DNA of 64,000 bases, taken from contig JAAMXY010000127.1 in NCBI GenBank assembly GCA_019677205.1, positions 62,001 through 126,000 of the forward strand, in the 5' to 3' direction. The DNA comes from Pinguiococcus pyrenoidosus (Eukaryota > Sar > Pinguiophyceae > Pinguiochrysidales > Pinguiochrysidaceae). The position numbers and the translations under genes were made by a program. This document shows, one piece after another, positions 1-8,595 of the stretch (position 1 is the stretch's first letter; each line of letters opens with the position of its first letter). The notes beneath the pieces were generated by a model that was not told where the DNA came from, ran no database searches, and saw nothing but the letters and a program-made list of their open reading frames with translations.

Positions 1-183
1 GTCAAGGTGCGGAAGGAGAAGAAGGATCTCGGGCAGGCGGGCATGCGAGCCAAGAACGCGCAGGACATCGCCATCTACGATGCCGTGGAGGGAGGACCCG
101 ACGCGCAGAAGCGGAAGAAAGGCCGCGGCGCACAAGGCAAAATCAAGAAGTTGACGAGGAAGCAAACGCGGGGCGGGAAGTAG
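1..183 (+). CDS. C-terminal fragment of a very basic protein (5' end outside window)
   Basis: An open frame enters the window at base 1 and ends with TAG at 181-183, giving 60 residues. The last 30 residues are almost all Lys/Arg/Gly (e.g. QKRKKGRGAQGKIKKL), like the unstructured basic tails of nucleolar or ribosome-biogenesis proteins. No family could be recognised from this tail alone. Its stop lies 89 bp before the convergent stop of SYF2, so the two genes end tail to tail. Whether this is the last exon of a spliced gene cannot be seen. Confidence 0.5.
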   Translation, partial: VKVRKEKKDLGQAGMRAKNAQDIAIYDAVEGGPDAQKRKKGRGAQGKIKKLTRKQTRGGK

Positions 184-271
184 TCTTGTGCAAAGACGGC
201 AATTTGGCCCATCAGTGATGGGGAGATCAACTGCCCTTCGGCTCGTGACCCTTGACTTCGCTACAAGAACC

Positions 272-1171
272 CTACAACGCGGTGCCTCGCTCCAGATTCT
301 GCCTGATCTCCACCGTGTATCTATCATACGCCTTCTTGATCCTCTTGTTGAAGCTCTTGTTGTTGTCGTTGATGTAGGTGACGTCCTCGGCGTCCACGTC
401 TTTCCGCCTCCGAGAGAACTTGCTGTTGATCTCCCTCCGCTTTTGAAGCTCTGCCCTCATGCGCTCGACTGCATGCTCCGACGGCTTGAACCCCTGCCCC
501 CCATAGCTCATGGGGTCGACATCGCCCTCCTGCGCTGAACTGGCCTTTGGCAAGGCCGCCAAGCGTTTGTCATACGCCCGATACTGCGTGTCCTGGTTGA
601 ACACTTCCCACCCAAAGGTCGCCTTCCGTGCTTCCTTCTCTTCAGCGGCCGCCTTGCGACGATCCACAAAGTCTTGCTGCTCGAAGAGCTCCGAGTCTTT
701 CACTTCCAAGCCGCGACTCTCCATCTCCTCGCGCCACTTCTGGCTTCGTTCATGGCGCTCGGCGGCCTTCTCCTTCTTGCCGAGGTTGGGGTCGTTGAGG
801 CGATTCCACTCGCTCTTGACCTCCTCCTTGTTCGCCTTCCTTCCCTTGTTGATCTTCATGCGGAGATTGAAGAGGCGGCGCTTGCGCTCGGCAATCTCGT
901 CCACGTAGGGATTCTTTGCCGGCCTGGCCTCCTCGGCCTCCGCCTTGCTCTCCTCGGCAGATGCGCTCTGCTCCGGGACAGCCTCAGGTGCTTCCGCCTC
1001 TTGTGGCCCCGCTGAAGCATCTGGCTCCTTTTCCACCGCTGGCGCGACCTCCACCGCATCTGTGGGCCCCTCGGGCGACTGCTCGGGCGCTGCTTTGGCA
1101 TCCGCCTCGGGCTCTTCGGCCGCGGAATCCGGAGCTTTGCGCTTCAGGCGCCGGCTGGAGCGGGTGCGCAT
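272..1171 (-). CDS. SYF2: SYF2 pre-mRNA splicing factor
   Basis: Single-exon frame of 299 aa from an ATG at 1171. The first ~85 residues are Ala/Glu/Pro-rich and low in complexity. The remainder follows SYF2 (GCIPL/p29, an NTC/Prp19-complex-associated spliceosome component) end to end: a charged helical region beginning ERKRRLFNLRMKINKGRKAN, a central YDKRL segment, the SKFSRRR block followed by YINDNNKSFNKRIKKAYDRY, and the C-terminal signature RQNLERGTAL, which is nearly invariant in the family. The product should act in the nucleus in the spliceosome, fitting the intron-rich genes around it. The absence of an intron here is notable but not decisive. Confidence 0.93.
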   Translation of the reverse strand: MRTRSSRRLKRKAPDSAAEEPEADAKAAPEQSPEGPTDAVEVAPAVEKEPDASAGPQEAEAPEAVPEQSASAEESKAEAEEARPAKNPYVDEIAERKRRLFNLRMKINKGRKANKEEVKSEWNRLNDPNLGKKEKAAERHERSQKWREEMESRGLEVKDSELFEQQDFVDRRKAAAEEKEARKATFGWEVFNQDTQYRAYDKRLAALPKASSAQEGDVDPMSYGGQGFKPSEHAVERMRAELQKRREINSKFSRRRKDVDAEDVTYINDNNKSFNKRIKKAYDRYTVEIRQNLERGTAL

Positions 1172-1522
1172 CGCCTATCTTCTGGACTGGGGAAAAAAGC
1201 GGCACTCAGTATTCCGTAGGGAAAAAAACGGGTACGATTCTGTGGCGCTAAAGTGGGTTTGTCTGGGATGTGCTGGTCTGTAGTATTCAAGCGTTATAGT
1301 CGCGTTTTCATATCATTGAGCAGTTTCGCTTTTATTTCATGGTCTATCGGTCATAGTCATGTATTGGATGATAACACTTTGAAATATTTGAGCTTTCGAT
1401 TTTCCCGCGCAAAGTTGTTGCCTAGTTTCGGCCGCTCAGGCTGCACTTTGGCCCTTTCGATCCGAACCAGCTTAGCGTCCTTCCGCTGTCCAGCATCTCC
1501 GGATCGCTGTGGCCATGCAAGC

Positions 1523-1560
1523 GTGGTGGATTTGATCACTGGTGGTGGATTTGATCACTG
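1523..1560. repeat. 19-bp perfect tandem duplication
   Basis: The 19-bp unit gtggtggatttgatcactg occurs twice back to back (1523-1541 and 1542-1560), just upstream of the ATG at 1584. It lies in the 412-bp gap between SYF2 (minus) and the next plus gene, so it is part of a divergent promoter/5'UTR region. No other structure was seen in that gap apart from an AT-richer stretch around 1300-1400. Confidence 0.8.
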
Positions 1561-1583
1561 CGGCGATCCAGCTTCCGAATCAA

Positions 1584-3284
1584 ATGTACCGCTCCAAGTT
1601 CTTGAGCCAAGCGGAGCAGCGGGCGCAAAAGCGCTCTGCTGCCGCTCTGAAGAAGATGCGCGCCCAGAGGCGCAAGTATCTGCAGGAGCAGAAAGAGGCG
1701 GAGGAGCGTTCTGGAAAGGCGGCCGAGGCCCCTCTCTTCGCCGCACCGGCGGAGGCAAAAAGCGCGTCGATGCCTTCGACTGTCCGAGCCCCAAAGGGCC
1801 AAAGCAAGGAGAGAAGGACGCGAGCGCCTCCCAGCGATGTCGAGGCTCCTGCGCCGAGCCGACAGCATCGAAAGAGAGCTCTTCAGCAAGAAGTCCTCCG
1901 AGAAGAGGCGAGGACAGCAGCCGTCGTCGTCGAGACTGAGGAGAGAGCCTTGCGAAGTGCCGAACGGGAGGCGTCGAGAGGGATCGTGAGGCCGAGGGCA
2001 GAGCAGTCGCACTATAGCCAAATGTCACAGGTGGATCCCGCAGAGCTGCTCACGGGGATCGACAAGGAGATTGAGGAGTACTACCAGAAAGCCCGAGACA
2101 GGAACCGCGGTGACCAACTTTACAGCGGCCGCCGGGTCTCGGCAGCCACGCGGGGCTGGTCCAATCACCCGGAGAGGGGCGCCCTTCCCGTGATATCCAG
2201 ATCCACTTCGCCTTTCGATGAGGAAACTGTCAGAGCCTTCGTGAGGAAGACGACCCAAAAAACTCCGCGATCGGAGCCTGGAGGCTTCCAAGCATGGCGC
2301 GCCGGCGTGGAGCAGAAGCTGTCGTCAGCTGAGAGATATCAGCGAGGGAGCGCCATGCCGGCTGCTCCTGCTCAGCAGCTGCGATCGGCCGCTCCGGCGG
2401 TTGCCGGGCCTGTGCCGAGCGTCCCAGAACGCTTTTCGCAACCCCGCCAGGCTGCTCGGCAAAATCCGACACGCACGCCGCAGCACAACGACGACGCCGC
2501 GGCTTTGGGGCAGGAGGACAGACCCATGCCAGCCGGGGCGAGTCGCCGTTTGCATATTGCTCGGCTTTGGCGGCATCTGGAAGACATGCGAGCAGACAGG
2601 GTACGAATGCGAAAGAGGCTGGAGGAGCGCTCGGAGACGCTGCTCTTCCAAAGCGTCGAGCGGAAGCTGTCGCTCATGAAAAGCAAGAGACGAAGGGAGA
2701 AGGACAGAGAGCTTGAGCAGGCGATGGCCAGTTCAACTGAGCGGTGGGCCACCGGCGTGAAGAAAACATGTGAAAGACAGCTGCAGCAGCACCCGCAGCA
2801 GCAGCACCCGCCGCACCCGCTGCCGCAGCAGACCATCGCGGCGCTTCCTTTGGCGGCCTTCAAGACTGCTCAGGATGGGGGAACGGAGAGGCTTGCGACG
2901 CAACCGCAAGGCGAGCTCACGATGGCAAGCAAACAGCAGCTGGGCAGATACATGGCCAAGATCCAGGGACACGGAAGGCAGCGTCCCGACCTGTCCCTGC
3001 CGCAGGCCAAGCTCGAAGCCCTCCGGCAGAATCGGGGCGAAAGGCTTGCGATTCGCAAGCGCATCGAAGCTGACTTGGCGCCCTCCGGGGTGCAGCAGTG
3101 GCAGGTGAGCGAGAGACTTGGCGACAAGCTCCTCCCTCGGCGAAAATCATATGCTGACGTCCGCTGCGCGCAGGTCATCGAGATTATTGCAAAGGACATC
3201 TTCGAACGCACTCTTCGAGACACGTGTGAAGAAGTCGATGGCCTGTTCGAGAACATAGCGGAGACACTGATCGAATCCATATGA
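1584..3284 (+). CDS. Unknown charged, helix-rich protein
   Basis: Open frame with the first ATG at 1584 and stop at 3282-3284, 566 aa. The frame stays open upstream to 1542 but only with non-ATG codons. The N-terminal ~150 residues are Arg/Lys/Glu/Ala-rich and probably coiled coil (MYRSKFLSQAEQRAQKRSAA). The centre is low complexity, with His/Gln/Pro runs from CAG/CAC triplets near 2770-2830. The C-terminus is a predicted amphipathic helix (AKDIFERTLRDTCEEVDGLF). No known domain was recognised; the overall look resembles centrosomal or ciliary scaffold proteins, but that is only an impression. Codon usage and GC match the neighbours and no splice junction is needed to keep the frame. The gene converges on the TMEM70-like gene, with 24 bp between stops. 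Confidence 0.6.
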   Translation: MYRSKFLSQAEQRAQKRSAAALKKMRAQRRKYLQEQKEAEERSGKAAEAPLFAAPAEAKSASMPSTVRAPKGQSKERRTRAPPSDVEAPAPSRQHRKRALQQEVLREEARTAAVVVETEERALRSAEREASRGIVRPRAEQSHYSQMSQVDPAELLTGIDKEIEEYYQKARDRNRGDQLYSGRRVSAATRGWSNHPERGALPVISRSTSPFDEETVRAFVRKTTQKTPRSEPGGFQAWRAGVEQKLSSAERYQRGSAMPAAPAQQLRSAAPAVAGPVPSVPERFSQPRQAARQNPTRTPQHNDDAAALGQEDRPMPAGASRRLHIARLWRHLEDMRADRVRMRKRLEERSETLLFQSVERKLSLMKSKRRREKDRELEQAMASSTERWATGVKKTCERQLQQHPQQQHPPHPLPQQTIAALPLAAFKTAQDGGTERLATQPQGELTMASKQQLGRYMAKIQGHGRQRPDLSLPQAKLEALRQNRGERLAIRKRIEADLAPSGVQQWQVSERLGDKLLPRRKSYADVRCAQVIEIIAKDIFERTLRDTCEEVDGLFENIAETLIESI

Positions 3285-3308
3285 GCTTGCGATCCATGAA
3301 CGATATCG

Positions 3309-3987
3309 TTACGGTCCAGCCCCGGCGTACTGCTTTTCGGACTCTTTCAGAGGCCGTCCGTACAGTCGGACAAGCAGCTCCTTGTCGGGGAACATGACCC
3401 CTTCGACGTAGTATCCTCTGCCCTCCACCTCGAAGCTCTGGAACGGATGCATCACTGCCGGCGTCGGCTTCACTTGGGCCATCGAAAACTCCGTGAGGAC
3501 GGGAAACATGAAGAGACTGAGCTGCTCCACCTCGAAGATGATGTCCTCGTCCTTCACCTGGCCCAGCTTCACCTTGTCTCCGTCCCTCGGCGCCGTCTCG
3601 GGCACCGCCACGGTCATGCGATGGATGTATGGCCTCGCGATCCACTGCAGCAGCACAGTAGACAGCAGAGTCACGCTGCCCACGACGCCGGACAGGGCGA
3701 TCTTGCCCGCCGCCGGAATCTTCTTGGTAGAGAGCTGCGTCAAGAGTGGCAGAGCGACCAGGCCCAAGCCCGCCGTCGTCAAGCTGGTGGCCTTGAGCAC
3801 CTTGGAGCAGTGGGTAAGTGGCGCTGCCGCAGTATTCCCCTTCGCAACCGCTCAAAGTTACCTTCACGACGAAGGTGAGACTCCCTTGGTACTTGATGGC
3901 CGCCACTCTCGGCGGCGAGGAGGACAGCAGTCGCAGCCTGAGCATCCGCGGACGCGCACTGCGCACCAATGATGCTCGGAGAGCCAT
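3309..3987 (-). CDS. TMEM70-family mitochondrial inner-membrane protein
   Basis: Two exons: 3862-3987 and 3309-3800, joined across a 61-bp GT-AG intron (3801-3861, phase 0); 205 aa. The start at 3987 gives an Arg-rich, acid-free N-terminus (MALRASLVRSARPRMLRLRL) typical of a mitochondrial presequence. The rest follows TMEM70/TMEM186/TMEM223: an IKYQGSLTFVVKVLKATSLT segment, a first membrane hairpin (GLGLVALPLL), a second hydrophobic stretch ending in LLQWIARPYIHRM, then a soluble tail. TMEM70 helps assemble the c-ring of ATP synthase and complex I. Which family member this is cannot be decided by eye. The match is strongest around the two membrane helices. Confidence 0.8.
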
Positions 3988-4441
3988 TACGAACGCTTCG
4001 AATGCGTCGATGTCACGATGTTTTTCTGCGGTGCGTCCTGTGCGTTGTGCGTCGCGAACCTCGGGGACATGCGGGCGTACACGCACGATCCTCGTGAACA
4101 TAGGGCGTCTCCTCCGTCGTCAGCTGAAGTCGATGTGGCGACTTCGGAAGAGCTGTCCGTGGACGCCTCGGCGACGTTATGAAGAGAGACAGAGAGCGTA
4201 AAAAGTGCCAATCCAATGACGCTCAAAGTGAAGAAACAGGCGATTGAATCCACTGCCGCCGCTTCGTTTATGATAAGCATCGAAAGGGGGAAAACCGCGT
4301 TTTTCCACTCTCTTTTCACCCTCAAAACCGCACTATTCTTTCTCAGCTGTTCCCGCTCACTTGGCAGACACCTTTTCGCCACAGACTCTCCAAACGTCAC
4401 TTGTGGCTTCAATGACAGACGTCTCCTGTGGAAACTTCACC
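3988..4441. other. Intergenic, no gene seen
   Basis: 454 bp between the TMEM70-like start and the small-Tim stop (both minus strand), so it should hold the TMEM70 promoter and the small-Tim 3'UTR. Frames crossing it have no recognisable content and no supported splice structure. Confidence 0.5.
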
Positions 4442-4869
4442 TCAACTTCCAGGCTGCTGAAGGTTCTGCTGCATGAGCGCCGTCTGCTGCGCGTTTCTCT
4501 CCGCGAAGCGGAAGCCCACGCGCTGGAACAGCATGAAGTACTTGGTGGCGCACTTGTCTAGACAGCTCTTCTCCGACTCCTCTAAGCTCTTGGACGCGAA
4601 GCCTCGCCAGCCGGTCTGGCTCTTGAAGTTAGTGCTGCGCGTTCCGCGCACGTTCAAACGCTCTCGAGACGCACCTGACAACACGTAGTGAAGCACTCGT
4701 CGATCACGTGGTTGTAGAGTCTGTACCATAGCGAGTTAGCGCGCGCCGCGCCACACAAAGCGCGTCAGCTGACGTACGAGGTCTGCGCCTTCATCTGCTC
4801 CAGCTCCAAGTGCTTCATGAGCTCCTGCTCTTCTCTCGGCGTGAGAGAGCCTGGCTGGATGCCGTTCAT
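4442..4869 (-). CDS. Small Tim chaperone, Tim9-like
   Basis: Three exons, 4778-4869, 4675-4720 and 4442-4621, give 105 aa. Introns are 57 and 53 bp, and both carry a ctaac element shortly before the 3' AG. The product has the twin CX3C signature of intermembrane-space small Tims: CFTTC in exon 2 and CLDKC in exon 3, flanked by helices (EEQELMKHLELEQMKAQ and KYFMLFQRVGFRFAER). The spacing between the motifs (about 21 residues) is slightly longer than in animal Tim9/Tim10. The YNHVIDECF context before the first motif and RVGFRFAE after the second resemble Tim9 most. It would act as a hexamer escorting carrier precursors to TIM22. The exons are too short to show up as one open frame. Confidence 0.88.
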
Positions 4870-5151
4870 CTTGCGTGCGGCGTTGCGGCGCGACCTGCGG
4901 CTCCCAGCGGCGCTCTTTGGCCCCAAGGAGACTTCTTAAGGGTTTGGCCTCCAAGGCCGGTTTCCGTTCTCGTCCGAGAAGGCCGGTCCGGAGAGGCTCT
5001 GGAGCCCTCTTTTTGCTGGGGACTTTTGGCCGGGAGTTTCGACTTCGGTGACAGAAAGGGGATTCTCCGTGGAGAAATGACCGCTGGGGCTGGGCTGCGG
5101 AAGAATTTCGGGGTGAAGTGGCCAGGTCTGTGGCCCGGCAGCTGAGGTCGG

Positions 5152-5747
5152 ATGGTGCTGACCCAAGAGGAGATCGACGGATGTCGAGAGGCGTTCTTGG
5201 CCTTTGACAAGGACCGCTCGGGCACCATCGACGTCTGGGAGCTGCGTCAGGTCTGGAAGCTGCTTGACGAGTATCGATTGGCGAGCTGCTCACTGAGCCG
5301 CAGGTGCTGGAGGCCATGGGGCAGAAGCCGACCGAGGAGGAGCTGTTCCAGATGATCAGCGAGGTGGACGAGAACATGAGCGGCTCCATCGACTTCGCCG
5401 AATTCCTGAAGGTCATCGAGAATCAGAAGGAGCGGGCCGAGAACTTTGACGACGAGACGGACATGATCGACGCCTTCGTGGCCTGCGGCGGCCGCTCCGA
5501 CAAGACCGGCCACGTGAAACGGGACACGCTCGTGAAAATCATCAAGCAGGTGACGCGCGGTGCCCACGCCATGGGACCTAAAAGATTGGATGAAACATCA
5601 ACCATCGAAGCAGCACATCTCACATCTCTCACCAACATTCCGTAGGACTTTGGCCTCACGATCGACATTGAAGAGCTCATCAACAAGATCGACACCGACG
5701 GCAGCGGCGAGATTGAGTTCGAGGAGTTCCGCACCTTGCTGTCGTAG
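5152..5747 (+). CDS. Calmodulin-like EF-hand protein (possible axonemal light chain)
   Basis: Three exons, 5152-5250, 5304-5549 and 5646-5747; 148 aa. Introns are 53 and 96 bp, both phase 0. There are four EF-hand positions: DKDRSGTIDVWE and DENMSGSIDFAE (intact loops), CGGRSDKTGHVKRD (degenerate, probably non-binding) and DTDGSGEIEFEE (intact). The length and four-hand layout equal those of calmodulin/centrin, but the third loop is lost and the core (MGQKPTEEELFQMISEVDEN) is unlike calmodulin proper. A flagellar role is possible since a dynein light chain lies 2 kb away, but the sequence only supports 'EF-hand Ca2+ sensor'. Confidence 0.82.
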
Positions 5748-5880
5748 GACGCAACCGCCGTGGAAACAAAAAAGTAGATCGCCTATCAAGAACCAGAGAG
5801 TATATCAAGAAAATTGGAAGTCTCTCCTCTCCGCCCTTTCTTCTTGATGCTGCTCAGTCGCTTGTCATGCGTCATACATG

Positions 5881-7435
5881 CTTCCCCCGATGTTGGCAGG
5901 CTGAGAAGCCGGCGGCAGAAGCGCCGCAACAAGCGCCAGGTGCAGCTTCTGGCCCCGCTGCAAGCTGGATCCGCGACCTCCCCCGACCCCGTCGCCAAGA
6001 AGGACGAGAGGCCCTACCTTTTCAAGGCAAGCACCACGTACCACTCTGCACTGCACAATACAATCAGCATGGTCTAACTCGTCGCGTCGCTATTCGCCGT
6101 GTAAACACAGGTTCCCGGGCCACTAAGCCAGTCGAAGAGCATGCCGGCACTGCAGCCTCTTGACGACCTGCGGACGCAGGAGCACCTCCGGCAGTACTAC
6201 CACAAGCGAGTGCAGTCTGTGCTCGCTCCCATCGTCGAGAGTATGCTCGCGCAGGGAGTCACTGCTCCCGAGGAGTTTCTCGTCAGCTTCGTGGGCGCCA
6301 AGGATCCGCGGCTGGCCAAGGCCGCCGACCGCATCAAGCAGAAGAAGATCCTGATGCAGCAGCAGCAAGCCAAGACGCAGGCGCTGAGGCAAGCCATCGA
6401 TACGACGAAGCGTCAGATACGGGAGGCGCTGCTTCGGCAGGAAGATCGGCAACAGAGGCGCATGGAAGAGGAGGAGGTGAGTCTGGCAAAGAGCCCCAAC
6501 AGAGTGCCAAGTGCTTCGAGTGCCTCACGACGTCTCTTCCGCAGCGGCGAAAGCAGTTCGTCATGCTGCAAGAATCCGCAGAATGCTCGCGCCTGGCGAA
6601 GGATCGCCTCGTGCAGAAGGATCCCGTTGCCGCCTTGGCTGGGTGCGTGAGCGTTCACGCCACCCAGCTGCGCTTTTCCTCGCGCTATGGCGTCGTCGCC
6701 GAGAACCTGTTCGAGAGGCGTTCTCACGTGTCCGTGGCGAAGGAAAGCACAAGCTTCTCCTCTCGATATGGCGTTAAGCAAGTCATGGGCTCCGCACCAG
6801 CTCGAGCTCTCAAGACCACGGCGAAGAGAGAACGGCCGGCGGACTTTTCGCTGTTTAAGCATGTCAAGCGAATCCTCGAAAGCCAAGACGCCGCAGACCT
6901 CGCAGATGCGGTCGCGGAGATTGTGCTGAAGCGACGGCCCGATCTGCCAGCTGCCGTGGATGGTCTCATGCGCACGAAGCTGGCGCTTGCTGAGAAGAAG
7001 GCAGCGATCCTCAGGATCCAGGCCGGCTTCCAAGAGGCGCAAAGCGACATCGACACGGCGCTCGAGAAGCGCAGGGAGCGGCTGAAGAGAGTCGAGGAAG
7101 CACGCCAGCAGCGGAGGGGGGAGCTCAAGATGATTGCGGAGAAGCGCCCAGAGCTCCGCGCCCAGATTGCCCGCCTGCTGGATAGAGACGCGGCGGTTGC
7201 GCGAAAGGCGGCCGAGACCGAGGCCCTAAAGATGCAGACGCTCCGTGCCAAAGCTTCCCTAGTGTCTGCCCTCCAGCGCCACGCAGAACGAGTCGCGAAA
7301 CGAGACGAAGTCGCAGCGCTCTACGCCGCGTACCTCGGCGGACTTGCCGACCGCGAGGAAAGGCTTCGTGTCCTTCGTGCAGTTCGAGAGACGCGACCAG
7401 ATCTGATCGCCAGGATCGACGCGGTGGAGGCCAGA
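5881..7435. repeat. Segmental duplication, copy A (1,555 bp)
   Basis: Matches 40844-42398 in the same orientation with a constant offset of 34,963 bp, so there is no net insertion or deletion. By eye about 28 single-base differences are seen (about 98% identity). The block starts ~260 bp upstream of an ATG and ends inside the third protein repeat of the full-length gene. Beyond 7435 the two loci share nothing. Confidence 0.93.
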
Positions 7436-7561
7436 TGCGCCCTCCACATCAAGCACGTGAGCCCAGGCAAAAGGATCGACAAGAAAAAGCTGTATTTTTA
7501 TGGCTCTTACGCACGCCACAGCAGAATGTACACGCTGGGCACGACGGTGAAATACATGTAG
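6141..7561 (+). pseudogene. 3'-truncated copy of the KRP(E/D)L-repeat gene
   Basis: Copy A carries exon 1 (6141-6476), a 68-bp GT-AG intron (6477-6544) and exon 2 from 6545, exactly as in the intact gene at 41104-43232. After 7435 homology stops, and the frame runs on for 41 unrelated codons, antisense to the dynein light-chain 3' end, before TAG at 7559-7561. The hybrid product would be about 450 aa with two complete repeats plus the start of a third, against 686 aa for the parent. There is no internal stop or frameshift in the duplicated part, so it may still be expressed; 'pseudogene' describes the truncation, not proven silence. Confidence 0.7.
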
Positions 7562-7863
7562 GTCTTGATCTCGTGTGTCACATAGCCTCCAAAGCTGCGA
7601 CCCACGACGCAGTTCCAGCCCCTGCCGTACTTCTTGTCGAAGCCGGCTCTAGGATGGGCACCAGAGAAGGGGAGGTGACCTGCTGACCCTTTCTCGTGAG
7701 GCATCCAGGGCTTCGCTTCTCACCGAATGATAGATGCCACGGTGCCAAACTCGTTGCCCTTCACCATCTGCTCATTGAAGGCCTGCGCGGCAATGGCCAG
7801 GGCGTCCGAGCACATCTCATCCGTCATGTCCTCTGCAAAGATGTGCTGCGTCTTCTTCTCCAT
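7507..7863 (-). CDS. Dynein light chain, LC8/DYNLL family
   Basis: Two exons, 7724-7863 and 7507-7648, flank a 75-bp intron (phase 2); 93 aa. The product shows the LC8-type fold signature: an N-terminal helix (EDMTDEMCSDALAIAAQAF), then FDKKYGRGWNCVVGRSFGGY followed by VTHE, where canonical LC8 has [24 protein letters not shown]. The C-terminus (YMYFTVVPSVYILLWRA) is more divergent than in cytoplasmic LC8, as in axonemal paralogues. It would act as a dimeric light chain of dynein or of other complexes. Its 3' end overlaps the run-off frame of the truncated duplicate on the other strand (7507-7561). Confidence 0.9.
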
Positions 7864-8595
7864 CTGGAAGCGCCTACCGCTGCCCACCAAAGCACGAAGC
7901 AGAGAAGCAGAGGTTTTGAAGACGGTGAACAGACTTCGAAGCGGGAAGCTGTGCGGCGGCCAGACAGCCGAAGTGAGTGAAGTCCGGGCAAGGACCTGAG
8001 AGCTTTTACGTCGCGATTCGGTCAGGAGAATTCCCGGGCCAATGGGGTGTATGCGGCACCGGGGCGAAAGACTCTGGACAACTCTCGGACAGCAAGCTTA
8101 TTGGCCATCGGGGAAAGGGGGCATTGCCCTTGGTTTGTTTGTGTTTGGGAGGAGACTTTCGAATGCCGCCAGCAACCAGTGATGGCTTGCATTTAACCGC
8201 CTGCGAAACGGCCGCTGCGGTCTCCGGCCAGAGGCTTCGGGCTTATGTATGGATGGCTATTCATACGTGCGGATTGCCTCCATCCCTCTCGGGAACTAAA
8301 ATCCATAAATGCGAAAATCTGCGGTTCGGCATCTCCGGACGGCGAGATTCTCGGTCCTTCGGGGCCTTCTACGGATGCCGCTGCGAATGCTGCCAGGTTG
8401 CTGCGTTTTCCTCCCTCCATCTCTCTGTGGGTCTCTGGAACTGCTAGGCTCTCTCCCTTTCCCTCCTCTCTTCTCTCTTGTTTTTTCTCTGCCTCCAAGC
8501 GAAAGCAAAGGGAGAAGCTCCGAAGTCCATGGCCAACATGGACGAAGGTCCAACATAGCAATAGCGTGCCGGAGCTACCACGCTGGCGCCACGGG
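7864..8595. other. Divergent promoter region, dynein light chain / DEK1-like gene
   Basis: 732 bp between two outward-facing start codons. It contains a CCAAT motif at 8039-8043 and a pyrimidine-rich stretch around 8435-8495. A frame is open through part of it into the downstream gene, but the first ATG followed by a clear signal peptide is at 8596. Confidence 0.5.

Noticed and set aside
188-1283. Several plus-strand open frames of 110-130 codons opposite SYF2
   Set aside because: They are complements of the well-supported SYF2 CDS in other frames and have no recognisable content.
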